From Campylobacter taeniopygiae (GTDB lineage Bacteria; Campylobacterota; Campylobacteria; Campylobacterales; Campylobacteraceae): a DNA stretch of 38,100 nt. Within the stretch, counting starts at the first letter, position 1. Each line of letters begins with the position of its first letter. This document shows positions 7,558 to 18,148 of this stretch, piece by piece. Location of the stretch: the NCBI RefSeq assembly GCF_005406225.1, contig NZ_NXLY01000016.1:1-38100 (forward strand), read 5' to 3'. Under the pieces are notes generated by a model. The model ran no database searches. It was not told where the DNA came from and saw only the letters and a program-made list of their open reading frames with translations. Position numbers and translations under genes: made by a program.

Positions 7558-8737
7558 TGCTTGTAGTGTTTCGCAGGTTTCAAACACTGAGTCCAGTAAA
7601 GAAGTATTGATTAATGAAAGTTTGCCTAAGATGGATGATGTTAAAACTCTTAGCGATATGAGTAATATAGCTTTTGAGTGGGAGCCTTTGTATGATGATA
7701 ATATACAAGGTTTTTATTTGTATCGTTCTAGTGATGAAGATCCTCAATTTAAACTTGTAGCGACTATCAAAGATAAATTTCAAACTCATTATGTAGATAC
7801 AAATCTTAAACCTAATACAAAATATTATTATAAAATGAGAAGTTTTGACAATCAAGGACATCCTTCAGAAGATGGTAAAATTTTTGAAGCAAGTACCATG
7901 CCAAGACTTGAGGCTATTCCTTTTGTTCAAGCTATAACTAATTTACCAAATCGTATTAAATTAATCTGGCGTCCTCATCCTGACTTAAGAGTCAATTCTT
8001 ATATCATTGAAAGATCAAAAAGCAATGAAGATAATTTTAAAAAAATCGCCGAAGTTAAAAATCGTTTAAGTGCAGAGTATATAGACAAAGATTTAAAACC
8101 TAATGAAAATTTTAATTATCAAATTATTGCTGTAAGTTTTGATGGGATTAAAAGTGAGCCAAGTCAAGTCTTAAATTCTACAAGCAAAGCTTTGCCGCCA
8201 GAGGTGCAAAATTTAAATGCTAGTTCAGATGCTTCTAATAAAATAATTTTAACATGGGATGCACCTGCCTATAAAGATTTTTCTTATTATAAAGTTTATT
8301 CTACGAGTTCAAGTTTTCTCCCTTATACTCTCATTGCTAAAACAGATAAAAATTCTTATGAAGATTTAGTTGAGGGTTCAGATGAAACTAAATACTATAA
8401 AGTAACTATGGTTGATGTAGATGGTTTAGAAAGTCCTATGCCAAAAAATGGGGTTGAAGGAAAAACCTTAGGTATTCCTTCTTCTCCAAGTATTATCCTA
8501 GCTCAAAGCACACCTGAAGGGATTAATCTTGAATGGATTGATGGGGATTCTAGAGCTGTAGAATATGAAGTTAGACGCTATGGCGGAGAGCAAAATGCTA
8601 TTTTTAAAGGTATCAAAGAAAAACAATTAAAAGATATTAAAGCTTTGCCAGGAGTAGAATACAGTTATGAGGTTATCGCAATTGATTCTGCTGGGTTGCG
8701 TTCAGAGCCTTCAAAAAGAGTTAAGGCAGCGCAATAG
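7505..8737 (+). CDS. flpA: Fibronectin-binding FnIII-repeat lipoprotein FlpA
   Basis: A 410-residue outer-membrane lipoprotein. The signal peptide ends in a lipobox (LFSAC) with lipidation expected at Cys20. The mature part is a chain of three to four fibronectin type III-like beta domains, each ending in a Y(Y)YK(M/V)...D..G.(P/E)S pattern (about residues 45-132, 136-226, 229-322 and 325-408). It matches C. jejuni FlpA (Cj1279c), an adhesin binding host fibronectin. The segment WRPHPDLRV at 155-163 corresponds to the fibronectin-contact motif reported for FlpA, which I recall as WRPHPDFRV, so Leu replaces Phe here. The start is fixed by aggag 6 bases upstream and the signal peptide, despite the 53-base overlap with the preceding gene. 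Confidence 0.93.
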   Translation: MKKFHLSLCLSVLILLFSACSVSQVSNTESSKEVLINESLPKMDDVKTLSDMSNIAFEWEPLYDDNIQGFYLYRSSDEDPQFKLVATIKDKFQTHYVDTNLKPNTKYYYKMRSFDNQGHPSEDGKIFEASTMPRLEAIPFVQAITNLPNRIKLIWRPHPDLRVNSYIIERSKSNEDNFKKIAEVKNRLSAEYIDKDLKPNENFNYQIIAVSFDGIKSEPSQVLNSTSKALPPEVQNLNASSDASNKIILTWDAPAYKDFSYYKVYSTSSSFLPYTLIAKTDKNSYEDLVEGSDETKYYKVTMVDVDGLESPMPKNGVEGKTLGIPSSPSIILAQSTPEGINLEWIDGDSRAVEYEVRRYGGEQNAIFKGIKEKQLKDIKALPGVEYSYEVIAIDSAGLRSEPSKRVKAAQ

Positions 8738-9936
8738 TGCCAAATTTCAAAGTTAAAAAAATTAAAGATCTGATTCTACCTTTTAAAAAAGACGAGGTAG
8801 AATTAGAATGGATGGCTGAAAATAATAATGTTATTTTAATATACACTAAAGTAAATGAAGAGAGTTTCTTTTTACAGGTTAAAAAAGAAAAGGATAGTAG
8901 TTTTGTTATCAAGGGTGATAAGCATACTAAACCTTCCAAAATAGCTTATTTGCAAAAATCTTTACAGATTTTTAGGGATTATTTTTGCAATCATGAAGAT
9001 ATTATTAATGAAGCTTTTGCATTTAAACACAATGCATTGATTGAAAAAACTTCTTTAATTGCATATGATTTTGATCAATTATTATCGAAAATTAAGGGAA
9101 AAATTTATATTGAAATAGGATTTGGATCAGGCAGGCATTTGCTTTATCAAGCCAAAAATAATCCAGATACTTTAATAATAGGGGTTGAAATTTATAATCC
9201 AGCTATCACTCAAGTGGCTAAATTGGCAAAGAGTCAAAATTTAAGCAATATTATGCTAATACAAAGTGATGCTAGGCTTTTACTTAGCGTACTTGAGTCA
9301 AATTCTGTAGAAAAAATTTTTTTACATTTTCCAGTCCCTTGGGATAAAAAACCACATAGACGCGTTATTGCGAAAAATTTTTGCCAAGAATGTGCTAGAG
9401 TTTTAGGAAAAAATGGGAGATTTGAGCTTAGAACGGATAGTTATGAATATTTTGATTTTACGCTTAAGCAATTTTTACATTTTAGCACTCCAAAATTTAG
9501 CCTTAGAAAAAATGAAGACCTTGAAATTTCTAGTAAATATGAAGATAGATGGAAAAGACAAAATAAAGATATTTTTGATCTTTGGGTGTGGAATTTAGAT
9601 AGTGCTTATGATGAGCTAAATTTAGATGATTTTGATTTTTCTGATATGACATTTAATGCAAATGATTTAATTCTTTTAGAGAAAAATTTTAAGAATTTAA
9701 CTTTAAAAGGAGATGATTATTTTTTGCATTTTGAAAATTTGTATCAAGCAAAAGAAGGTTTGATTTTTAAAATAGCTTTTGGAGCTTTTAATAAACCTGA
9801 ACATAGTTATATTTATGTGGGTGAAAAAATAGAATTTTTATTTAAAAAACCTTTTAGGATTAAAGAAAATTTGAAAGCAATGGAAAAATTAAAAAAGGTG
9901 CTTAAATTTCATTTTGATACCGCGTTATTTTCTTGA
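8737..9936 (+). CDS. trmB: tRNA (guanine-N7)-methyltransferase TrmB, long epsilonproteobacterial form
   Basis: A 399-residue protein that transfers a methyl group from SAM to N7 of G46 in tRNA. The SAM-binding core begins at residue 123 (IYIEIGFGSGRHLL), followed by GVEIY and the TrmB signature HFPVPWDKKPHRR at 197-209 and RTDSYEYF. The usual TrmB is about 230 residues; here there is an N-terminal extension of about 110 residues and a C-terminal one of about 100, which I believe is normal for Campylobacter and Helicobacter relatives. The start is GTG, whose G is the last base of the flpA TAG stop; TTAAGG lies upstream, so it is translationally coupled to flpA. Confidence 0.9.
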   Translation: MPNFKVKKIKDLILPFKKDEVELEWMAENNNVILIYTKVNEESFFLQVKKEKDSSFVIKGDKHTKPSKIAYLQKSLQIFRDYFCNHEDIINEAFAFKHNALIEKTSLIAYDFDQLLSKIKGKIYIEIGFGSGRHLLYQAKNNPDTLIIGVEIYNPAITQVAKLAKSQNLSNIMLIQSDARLLLSVLESNSVEKIFLHFPVPWDKKPHRRVIAKNFCQECARVLGKNGRFELRTDSYEYFDFTLKQFLHFSTPKFSLRKNEDLEISSKYEDRWKRQNKDIFDLWVWNLDSAYDELNLDDFDFSDMTFNANDLILLEKNFKNLTLKGDDYFLHFENLYQAKEGLIFKIAFGAFNKPEHSYIYVGEKIEFLFKKPFRIKENLKAMEKLKKVLKFHFDTALFS

Positions 9937-9992
9937 AATTTAAGTAAAAACAAAGCATAATTAAAAAATTTGAAAATTGAAGAGGAAGAAAA

Positions 9993-10658
9993 ATGCCCAA
10001 TTTAATTCAAGCAAATAAACTTTCTTTAGGCTATGATGAATTGGTTATCAAAGAAGCAAGTTTTACTTTTAAAGACGATGATTTTGTTTTTATTACAGGA
10101 AAAAGTGGAAGTGGAAAAAGTACACTTTTGAAATCTTTTTATGGAGATTTGGAGCTTCTTTCAGGGCAACTTCAAGTTTGCGGTTCTTCGATGAAAAAAA
10201 TCGGTAATTTAGACCTTTTAAAATTACGCCAAAGAATAGGCATTATTTTTCAAGATTATAGACTTATACAAGAATATACCGTTGAAAAAAATGTTATGCT
10301 TCCTTTGATGATTAAAGGATATAGTAAAAAAGTTTGTCAAGATCAAGCAAATAAACTTTTAAAACATGTCAATCTAACTTTTAAAGCCGATAAATTGCCT
10401 AATCAGCTAAGTGGGGGTGAGCAGCAACGTGTAGCTATGGCTAGGGCTTTAGCGCATAATCCAAAACTTTTGCTTTGCGATGAGCCTACGGGAAATTTGG
10501 ACGAGTATTCTTCGGATATCATTTGGACGCTTTTAAAATCAGCTAGAGAACTTTTGGGAACTTGTGTGGTTGTAGTTACTCATAGAATACCGGTTAATTT
10601 GAGATTGAATTATCGTCGTTTTAATATAGAGAATGGAACAATGAATGAAATTTTTTAG
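9993..10658 (+). CDS. ftsE: Cell-division ABC ATPase FtsE
   Basis: A 221-residue ABC ATP-binding subunit with all motifs: Walker A GKSGSGKST at 36-44, the Q-loop (FQDYR), signature LSGGEQQRV at 139-147, and Walker B plus D-loop LLLCDEPTGNLD ending at 170, then the switch His in VVTHR. FtsE pairs with FtsX to gate septal peptidoglycan hydrolysis rather than to move a solute. The neighbours, an FtsX-type protein and an EnvC-like protein, support that role over a general transporter. The start has gaggaa 8-9 bases upstream. It overlaps ftsX by 14 bases. Confidence 0.88.
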   Translation: MPNLIQANKLSLGYDELVIKEASFTFKDDDFVFITGKSGSGKSTLLKSFYGDLELLSGQLQVCGSSMKKIGNLDLLKLRQRIGIIFQDYRLIQEYTVEKNVMLPLMIKGYSKKVCQDQANKLLKHVNLTFKADKLPNQLSGGEQQRVAMARALAHNPKLLLCDEPTGNLDEYSSDIIWTLLKSARELLGTCVVVVTHRIPVNLRLNYRRFNIENGTMNEIF

Positions 10659-11451
10659 AACACATTTATCTTTAATTTTACCTTTACTTTTTATGATGTT
10701 TGCATTTGAGTTTATTTTGCTTACTAATTCGACTTTAAAATATTATGAAGAGTTGGCAAATAAAGATTATAATATCATAGTTGTGAGTTCCAATGAGCTT
10801 GATAAAAATGTTATTAAAACTAAAATTCCTTCTTTTTCTAGTTTGGAAATTTTGGATCCAAAAAATTTAATTGAGCGTTTAAAAAATGATATTTCAGATA
10901 AAAATTTAAAAGCATTAAAAAATTCTTTACCCAAATTTTATAGCATAAAATTAAACCATTTGCCCACTCAAAATGAACTTGATACGATTAAAAATCAGCT
11001 TTTAAGTATTTCAGGTATTAGCAAAATCGAAACTTTCGCTAAGACACATGATAAGGTTTATTCTTTACTTGTTTTAATGAAATTTGTATTTTGGTTATTT
11101 TTATTTATTATTATCGTTCTTTCTTTTGTTTTATTTTTGAAACAAATGAGAATTTGGCTTTTTGAACATACAGAACGCGTGGAAATTATGTGTCTTTTTG
11201 GGGCGCCATTTTGGTTTAGATCTTTTATGCTTTATAAGATTGTATTTATGGATTGTTTGATCGCTTTTATTATTTTATTGATATTTTTTACGCAAATTTA
11301 CGATCTTGAAATCATACAAAATCATTTAAAAGCTGTGGATATTGTATTACCTCCAATCAATTTTGTTTTACAGCTTAGTTTGATTTTTTTAGCTACTTTA
11401 TTTGTATGTTTATTGTTTGTCAATTCTGTAATGTTTAGGGTTAAAAAATGA
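10645..11451 (+). CDS. ftsX: Cell-division membrane protein FtsX
   Basis: A 268-residue membrane protein with the FtsX layout: a short cytoplasmic start, TM1 at about residues 8-28, a periplasmic domain of roughly 110 residues, then three TM segments (about 140-165, 190-222 and 238-262). The periplasmic loop is where FtsX recruits an amidase activator, and the next gene encodes a candidate one. Its start lies inside ftsE and its stop overlaps the next ATG by four bases, so the three genes are translationally coupled. Sequence similarity among FtsX proteins is low; the call rests on topology, size and context. Confidence 0.82.
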   Translation: MKFFRTHLSLILPLLFMMFAFEFILLTNSTLKYYEELANKDYNIIVVSSNELDKNVIKTKIPSFSSLEILDPKNLIERLKNDISDKNLKALKNSLPKFYSIKLNHLPTQNELDTIKNQLLSISGISKIETFAKTHDKVYSLLVLMKFVFWLFLFIIIVLSFVLFLKQMRIWLFEHTERVEIMCLFGAPFWFRSFMLYKIVFMDCLIAFIILLIFFTQIYDLEIIQNHLKAVDIVLPPINFVLQLSLIFLATLFVCLLFVNSVMFRVKK

Positions 11452-12656
11452 CAAAAAAGATTTTTTCTATCTTTTTGTTTCTTTTTTTAGCCTTTGGATC
11501 AATTTATGCAAACGCTATAAATGAGAAAGCAAAAAATTTAGAAGAAAATAAACGCATACAGCAACAACTCAATAAAAAACTTGAAGATTTGGCAAGTGAT
11601 ATATTAAGTGGAGAAAAAACTTTAAAAGACTTAAGTTCGCAAATTCAAACGCTTAATTCTCAAACTGCTAAACTTGAAGAAAATGCAAAGGCTCAATATA
11701 AAGAACTCAATTTGCTTACAACTCAAAATGGTGATCTTTTAAAAACTAGAGCAAATATGGAGGGAAAATTAATCGCTTTGATGGCGAAAGATTTTGCTTA
11801 TGATTTACCCATACCACAAGGTTATGTTGAAGGTAAAGAAAGTTTTATGGCTTTTGAAATTTTAGGGAATTTAGACAAAGTTTTAAGCAGTGAGATTTTT
11901 AAACTTTCTAAAGATTACGAAGATGTTAGTAAAATGATTGATGATAAACAAATGCAAATTCAAAAAATTAATGACAATTTAAAAGTTTATAATGCGCAAC
12001 TTGTTAAACTTCAAGATTTAAGAAAAAAACAAATCGATGAAATTAATAAACAAAAAACAGATCGTGCAATTTATGTCAAAAAACTTGAAGATTTACAAGC
12101 TCAACAAGATGAGTTAAGAAAAACTCTTGATCAATTAAGAATAATACAAAGAAAACAAGAAGAGAAGGAGCAAGAAAAACCATCGATTAGCAATTCAAAA
12201 ATTGCAAATAATAATCAAAAAATTCGCCAACTCGGTTCAAGTTATCAAGGTGGTGTGATTAAACGTTATACAGGAAAGAAAACGATAGCACCTTTGGATT
12301 CTTTCACTGTTAAGCAAAAATTTGGAAATTATATAGATCCAGTCTATAATATTAAAATCTTTAATGAAAGTGTTGTTTTAAAAAGCACAAAATCCGATGC
12401 TGTGGTTAAAAATGTTTTAAATGGTAAAGTAGTTTTTGCAAAAGATACAAGTATGTTAGCACGCGTTGTTATCGTGGAACACGATGATGGAATACATACG
12501 ATTTATGCACATCTTGATAAAATAGCTCCAAATATCAAAGTAGGAAAAAATATTAAAAAAGGTGCTATAGTGGGTAGGATTAAAAATGATTTAACCTTTG
12601 AAGTTACTCAAAAAAATTTTCATATCAATCCTTTGGAGTTGATCAGTCTAAATTAG
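11448..12656 (+). CDS. EnvC-like coiled-coil protein with degenerate LytM/M23 domain
   Basis: A 402-residue protein: signal peptide (residues 1-22, ending YANA), two long coiled-coil segments (about 25-115 and 150-245, rich in Lys, Glu and Gln), a linker, and a C-terminal M23/LytM fold (about 280-398). The zinc ligands of active M23 enzymes are mostly missing: the HxGxD position reads NIKIFNESV (301-309) and the usual HLHFE reads DLTFEV (381-386); only the YAHL His (355) remains. This matches EnvC and NlpD, which activate amidases instead of cutting peptidoglycan. The FtsE-FtsX-EnvC order supports that role. It may be annotated as an M23 peptidase elsewhere; catalytic activity is unlikely. 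Confidence 0.85.
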   Translation: MTKKIFSIFLFLFLAFGSIYANAINEKAKNLEENKRIQQQLNKKLEDLASDILSGEKTLKDLSSQIQTLNSQTAKLEENAKAQYKELNLLTTQNGDLLKTRANMEGKLIALMAKDFAYDLPIPQGYVEGKESFMAFEILGNLDKVLSSEIFKLSKDYEDVSKMIDDKQMQIQKINDNLKVYNAQLVKLQDLRKKQIDEINKQKTDRAIYVKKLEDLQAQQDELRKTLDQLRIIQRKQEEKEQEKPSISNSKIANNNQKIRQLGSSYQGGVIKRYTGKKTIAPLDSFTVKQKFGNYIDPVYNIKIFNESVVLKSTKSDAVVKNVLNGKVVFAKDTSMLARVVIVEHDDGIHTIYAHLDKIAPNIKVGKNIKKGAIVGRIKNDLTFEVTQKNFHINPLELISLN

Positions 12657-12678
12657 CTAATTTTAATTCACTTTAAAC

Positions 12679-13425
<747 letters not shown>

Positions 13426-13435
13426 AGGAGAAAAA

Positions 13436-13660
13436 ATGGATTGCAGAATAGAAGAGATAGCAGCAAAAGCTCTAAAAAAAATGGGAGATGATCGTTATCG
13501 TTTATCTTTAGTGGTAGCTAAAAGAGCAGAGCAATTAGCTGATGGAGCTACACCTTTAGTTGATATTGATAAAAATAAATTAAAATTTGCTGACATCGCT
13601 TTATTTGAAATAGCAGAAGATAAAATCACTTTAGAGGGTTTAGGTGAGACCGATCGATGA
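13436..13660 (+). CDS. rpoZ: RNA polymerase omega subunit RpoZ
   Basis: A 74-residue omega subunit. The sequence [33 protein letters not shown] carries the conserved omega core that helps fold and hold beta'. It starts at ATG after aaaggag and overlaps spoT by 17 bases. The rpoZ-spoT pairing is widespread in bacteria and functionally sensible, since omega forms part of the ppGpp site in many proteobacteria. Confidence 0.95.
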   Translation: MDCRIEEIAAKALKKMGDDRYRLSLVVAKRAEQLADGATPLVDIDKNKLKFADIALFEIAEDKITLEGLGETDR

Positions 13661-15839
13661 GGACTTATTGTTAGAAAAACTCATTGATGATGTTAAAAAT
13701 TGTAAGGACTTAACAAGGGCAAAAGAACTTCTTTTTTGCGTTTGCGAAAGTGATTCTACTTTAGAAAAAGCGGTAGAATATTGTGTATTTTACCATGAAG
13801 GACAGATGAGAAAAAGCGGTGAGCCTTATGCCATACATCCTATTTTAGTGGCTACTTTGGTAGGCTTTTTAAGTGATAATAAAGCTGCTATTTTGGCCGC
13901 TCTTTTGCATGATATTATTGAAGATACCGAATGTACAGAAGAAGAGTTAAGTAAAACTTTTGGACATGATGTTTTAAAATTAGTTTTAGGATTAACTAAA
14001 ATAATAGAAATTAGAGAAGATAATCTCATTTCTTCAAAATCGAAAAAAAATTTAACCAAATCCGCACTAACATTTAGAAATATGCTTTTGGCAAGCACTC
14101 AAGATGTGGGTGTTTTAATCGTCAAGCTTTGTGATAGACTGCACAATATGCTAACTTTAGACGCCTTAAGAGAAGATAAGCAAAAAAGAATTAGTGAAGA
14201 AACCTTAGTTGTTTATGCTCCTATAGCACATAGGCTTGGAATTTCTAGTATTAAAAATTACTTAGAAGATTTAAGCTTTAAATATTTGATGCCTGATGAA
14301 TATAATATAATAGATAATTATATTAATTCTAATGATCAGCAAATGCAATTAGGACTTAATGAATTCATTTCAAAAATAGAAATTCTATTTTTAAGTAATG
14401 GTTTTAGGCAAGGAAGTTTTAAAATTCAAAAGCGTATTAAGCATAGCTATTCTATTTATCTTAAGATGCAAAGAAAAGGTATAGGTATAGAAGAAGTGCT
14501 TGATTTATTAGGTGTGAGAATTTTAGTTGAAAAAGTGAGTGATTGTTATTTGGCTTTGGGAATTTTACATACAAATTTCAATCCTTTAATTTCTCGTTTT
14601 AAAGATTATATAGCTTTGCCAAAACAAAACGGATATCAAACGATACATACAACACTTTTTGATACAAAAAATATTATTGAGGCGCAAATTAGAACTTTTG
14701 ATATGCATAAAATTGCAGAATTTGGGATCGCTGCACATTGGAAATATAAAGAAGACGGTAGTGTTGTTGCGCCAAATTTAGATTGGCTAACTGATATTTC
14801 AATACAAAGTGCTAACAATCCTCAAAATGCGGAAGATTACAATGCTATTGAACTTTATGAATACGCTAAAGATAGCCTTTATGTAGAAGATATAGCCGTG
14901 TATTCTCCAAAAGGAGAAATTTTTACTTTACCTAGAGGAGCAACAGCTCTTGATTTTGCTTATGAAGTGCATACTAAAATTGGACTTCATGCAAAAAGTG
15001 CTTATGTTAATCGAGTTAAAGTTCCTTTGCTTACAGAATTAAAAAATGGTGATATTGTTCGCGTTGTAACGAGTGAAGATAAATTTTATCGTTGTTCGTG
15101 GATTGATAGTGTTAAAACAGGAAAAGCTAAAGCTAGTATTAGAGAATTTTGTAAGCAAAAAATAAGAGAAATTAATCTCGCAAGTGCTATTAATATGCTT
15201 AGTTTTGTTTTTGGTGTGGATAAAAATAAAATAGAAGCTTGGATAGAAAAAGAAAATTTAGGAAGACGCATACGAGAAGTAGCTAATGATAATACCTATC
15301 TTAAGGATATTGTCAATGGACTTAAAAAATATGCAAAAAAATCTTATTGGTTTGATAAATATGAAATTCAAGAATACAATATAGGAAATTTTTTAATCTA
15401 TTCTAATCATAAAATAGCTAATGTAGATTTTGACTATTGTTGTCACCCTAAAAGAGGCGATGCTGTGGTTGCTTTTGTAGAGGGCGGAAATGCTATTGTG
15501 CATCATAAGCTTTGTGATAGAGCAGAAAAAATGATAGATAAAAAAAGAGATATGGTGTTTATCAAATGGGATTCTAATATACCAAAATCTTACAAACTTA
15601 TTTTTTCTTTAGAAAATAAAAAAGGGGTTTTAGCAGAGTTTTTGGCAGTTTTAGCTAAAATGCAGATTAATTTATTGACAATCAATTTGGCAAAAGATAT
15701 AAACTCAACCGTGGATTATTTTGAAATAACAATGGAAATTCCAGAAAACATAAATCCAGATAGTGTTCGCGAGAGATTAAAAATTCATTGTAAAATTTTA
15801 GATTTTGTATCTTTAAACGATGCCTATAAAGAAAGTTAA
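13644..15839 (+). CDS. spoT: Bifunctional (p)ppGpp synthetase/hydrolase (RSH family, SpoT)
   Basis: A 731-residue RelA/SpoT homolog. In order: the HD hydrolase domain (HPILVATL near residue 65, LLHDIIEDT at 88-95), the synthetase domain ([16 protein letters not shown] near 254-269, then [19 protein letters not shown]), the TGS domain from about residue 405 ([25 protein letters not shown]), and a C-terminal ACT domain (about 650-725). Both catalytic halves look intact, consistent with the single RSH of Campylobacter that makes and destroys ppGpp. The start is GTG inside rpoZ, preceded by agaggg; no ATG fits better. Confidence 0.95.
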   Translation: MRPIDEDLLLEKLIDDVKNCKDLTRAKELLFCVCESDSTLEKAVEYCVFYHEGQMRKSGEPYAIHPILVATLVGFLSDNKAAILAALLHDIIEDTECTEEELSKTFGHDVLKLVLGLTKIIEIREDNLISSKSKKNLTKSALTFRNMLLASTQDVGVLIVKLCDRLHNMLTLDALREDKQKRISEETLVVYAPIAHRLGISSIKNYLEDLSFKYLMPDEYNIIDNYINSNDQQMQLGLNEFISKIEILFLSNGFRQGSFKIQKRIKHSYSIYLKMQRKGIGIEEVLDLLGVRILVEKVSDCYLALGILHTNFNPLISRFKDYIALPKQNGYQTIHTTLFDTKNIIEAQIRTFDMHKIAEFGIAAHWKYKEDGSVVAPNLDWLTDISIQSANNPQNAEDYNAIELYEYAKDSLYVEDIAVYSPKGEIFTLPRGATALDFAYEVHTKIGLHAKSAYVNRVKVPLLTELKNGDIVRVVTSEDKFYRCSWIDSVKTGKAKASIREFCKQKIREINLASAINMLSFVFGVDKNKIEAWIEKENLGRRIREVANDNTYLKDIVNGLKKYAKKSYWFDKYEIQEYNIGNFLIYSNHKIANVDFDYCCHPKRGDAVVAFVEGGNAIVHHKLCDRAEKMIDKKRDMVFIKWDSNIPKSYKLIFSLENKKGVLAEFLAVLAKMQINLLTINLAKDINSTVDYFEITMEIPENINPDSVRERLKIHCKILDFVSLNDAYKES

Positions 15840-15848
15840 AGGATAAAA

Positions 15849-17057
15849 ATGAACATAAAAGATATTTTAGCCGAAGTTAAAAGAGGGTGTGCAGAGCTTA
15901 TCGATGAAGAAAAAATAGAATCATTAATAAAAAATTATTATGAAAAGGGTGAAAATTTTTTCGTTAAAGCGGGCTTTGATCCTACGGCACCTGATTTGCA
16001 TTTAGGACACAGCGTGGTTTTAAACAAAATGGCTTTTTTGCAAAAACATGGAGCCATAGTACAATTTTTAATCGGTGATTTTACAGGACAAATTGGCGAT
16101 CCAAGCGGTAAAAATGCTACAAGAAAAAAACTAGATAAAGAGCAGGTTTTAATCAATGCAAAAACTTATGAAAAACAAGTTTTTAAAATTTTAGATAAAG
16201 AAAAAACACAGATTAAATTTAACTCCGTTTGGCTTAATGAACTTGGAGCTAGCGGTTTGGTAGAGCTTACTTCAACCTTTAGCGTAGCAAGAATGCTTGA
16301 GCGTGATGATTTTACAAAACGCTTTAAAGAGCAAAGTTCCATTAGTATTTGTGAATTTTTATATCCTTTGCTTCAAGGTTATGATAGTGTTTTCTTAAAA
16401 AGTGATATAGAAATGGGTGGAACTGATCAAAAATTTAATCTTTTAATGGGTAGGCATCTTCAAAGAATTTACAATACAGGTAAAGAACAAGCGGTGATAA
16501 TGATGCCCCTTTTAGAAGGATTAGATGGTGTTAATAAAATGAGTAAAAGTTTAAACAACTATATAGGTGTTACAGAAAAACCTAATGATATGTATGCTAA
16601 AATTCTAAGTATTAGTGATGAGTTAATGTTTAGATATTATGAGCTTTTAAGTCAAAAAACTTTAAAAGAGCTTGAAGATATAAGAAATGATATAAAAAAT
16701 GCTAAATTACATCCTAAAAAAGCTAAAGAAAATTTGGCTTTAGAGATTGTTGAGCGTTTTTACACTAAAGAAGATGCAATATTTGCAAAAGAAGAATTTG
16801 ATAGAATTCATAGTGCTAATGCCTTGCCAAGTGAAATTAAAGAATTTGAATTTAAGGGTGAAAGTATTTGGTTAGCTAAAGCTTTAGTATTGTGTGAATT
16901 AGAAAATTCAACCTCTGCTGCAAGAAGAAGTATAGGTGCTAATGCAGTGAGTGTGAATTCGCAAAAAATTAATGATGAACAAATGCAATTAAATACTGGA
17001 GAATATATTTTACAAATGGGTAAAAGAAAATTTGCAAAATTAAAGGTTAAGGAATGA
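15849..17057 (+). CDS. tyrS: Tyrosyl-tRNA synthetase TyrS
   Basis: A 402-residue class I synthetase that charges tRNA-Tyr. The HIGH motif is HLGH at 51-54 (after FDPTAPDL), the tyrosine pocket includes QGYDS and GGTDQ.FN near 176-197, and the KMSKS loop is intact at 230-234. A C-terminal S4 domain covers about 340-402. ATG follows aaagga, 9 bases after the spoT stop. Its stop overlaps the next start by four bases. Confidence 0.97.
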   Translation: MNIKDILAEVKRGCAELIDEEKIESLIKNYYEKGENFFVKAGFDPTAPDLHLGHSVVLNKMAFLQKHGAIVQFLIGDFTGQIGDPSGKNATRKKLDKEQVLINAKTYEKQVFKILDKEKTQIKFNSVWLNELGASGLVELTSTFSVARMLERDDFTKRFKEQSSISICEFLYPLLQGYDSVFLKSDIEMGGTDQKFNLLMGRHLQRIYNTGKEQAVIMMPLLEGLDGVNKMSKSLNNYIGVTEKPNDMYAKILSISDELMFRYYELLSQKTLKELEDIRNDIKNAKLHPKKAKENLALEIVERFYTKEDAIFAKEEFDRIHSANALPSEIKEFEFKGESIWLAKALVLCELENSTSAARRSIGANAVSVNSQKINDEQMQLNTGEYILQMGKRKFAKLKVKE

Positions 17058-18148
17058 GTTTTAAATCTCTTCAAATAGGAAAACATTTAATTAAATATCC
17101 CATTTTTCAAGGGGGGATGGGTTTAGGTATTAGTTGGGATAAGTTAGCTTCAGCTGTGTCTTTAAATGGTGGGCTTGGCATAATTTCATCTGTTGGAACA
17201 GGGTATTATGAAAATCGCTCTTATGTAAGTAAAGAACTTAATGCTAAACCTTATGGAAGTGAGAATTTTTACTCAAGAAAAGGCTTACAAGCTTTGATCG
17301 ATAATGCTAGAAAAGTTTGTGGTGATGCACCTTTGGGATGCAATATACTTTGTGCAAGTAATGATTATGCAAGAATTGCTAAAGATGCTTGCGAAGTTGG
17401 ATTTAATGTTATTGTTTCAGGTGCAGGACTTCCAACAAATTTGCCAGAATTTACTATGGATTTTCCAGACGTTGCTTTAGTGCCTATTGTTTCATCGGCT
17501 AAGGCTTTAAAAATCATTTGTAAAAGATGGCAAAACCGTTACAATCGTTTGCCAGATGCTGTAGTACTTGAAGGACCAAAAAGTGGGGGACATCAAGGTT
17601 TTACTTATGAACAATGTCTTGATCCAGATTATCAGTTAGAGAGGTTAATCGCTCCAGTGGTTGAAGAAGCTAAAAATTGGGGTTCATTTCCAGTGATTGC
17701 AGCAGGAGGAATTTGGGATAAGAAAGATATTGAAAATGCGATCGCATTAGGTGCGAGTGGAGTGCAAATGGGAACGCGTTTCATTGGTACTTTTGAGTGT
17801 GATGCTAGTGATGATTTTAAAAATGTTTTATTATCTTGTAAGGAAGAAGATATAGAACTTATTAAATCTCCAGTTGGATATCCTGCGAGAGGCGTAAGAA
17901 CTAATTTACTTGATTTAGTCGATAAAAGAATGGGGCCTAAGATAAATTGCATTAGTAATTGCGTAGCTCCTTGTGGTAGAGGAAAAGAGGCTACAAAAGT
18001 TGGATATTGTATAGCCGATAGACTTTTTGATGCGTGGTCTGGAAAAAAAGAAACAGGATTATTTTTTACAGGAGCAAATGGATATCGTTTGGATAAATTA
18101 ATCAGTGTTAAAGAGTTAATCGATAAGCTTGTTAATGGTGAAGAATGA
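17054..18148 (+). CDS. NPD/FabK-type FMN oxidoreductase (nitronate monooxygenase family)
   Basis: A 364-residue TIM-barrel flavoprotein of the 2-nitropropane dioxygenase/FabK family. It shows the N-terminal PIFQGGMGLGIS, GLGIISSVGTG, the GGHQG loop (residues about 176-180) with the family's catalytic-region His, and the phosphate-binding IAAGGIWD and GASGVQMGTRF. The actual substrate cannot be deduced: some members oxidise nitronates, while FabK is an enoyl-ACP reductase. A cluster of Cys near the C-terminus (CISNCVAPCGRG) is reminiscent of members of this subgroup but I cannot assign it a role. It is coupled by 4-base overlaps to tyrS before and amiA after. Confidence 0.85.
   Translation: MSFKSLQIGKHLIKYPIFQGGMGLGISWDKLASAVSLNGGLGIISSVGTGYYENRSYVSKELNAKPYGSENFYSRKGLQALIDNARKVCGDAPLGCNILCASNDYARIAKDACEVGFNVIVSGAGLPTNLPEFTMDFPDVALVPIVSSAKALKIICKRWQNRYNRLPDAVVLEGPKSGGHQGFTYEQCLDPDYQLERLIAPVVEEAKNWGSFPVIAAGGIWDKKDIENAIALGASGVQMGTRFIGTFECDASDDFKNVLLSCKEEDIELIKSPVGYPARGVRTNLLDLVDKRMGPKINCISNCVAPCGRGKEATKVGYCIADRLFDAWSGKKETGLFFTGANGYRLDKLISVKELIDKLVNGEE

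Noticed and set aside
7580-7861. 93-residue antisense frame within flpA
   Set aside because: It has no RBS or recognisable domain and arises from reading through flpA codons; treated as a shadow.
17111-17116. G6 tract in the NPD/FabK-like gene (and another at 19459-19464 in amiA), considered as phase-variable tracts
   Set aside because: Campylobacter phase variation uses tracts of about eight or more G or C; these six-base runs encode conserved Gly pairs (QGGMG, HGGK) in intact genes.
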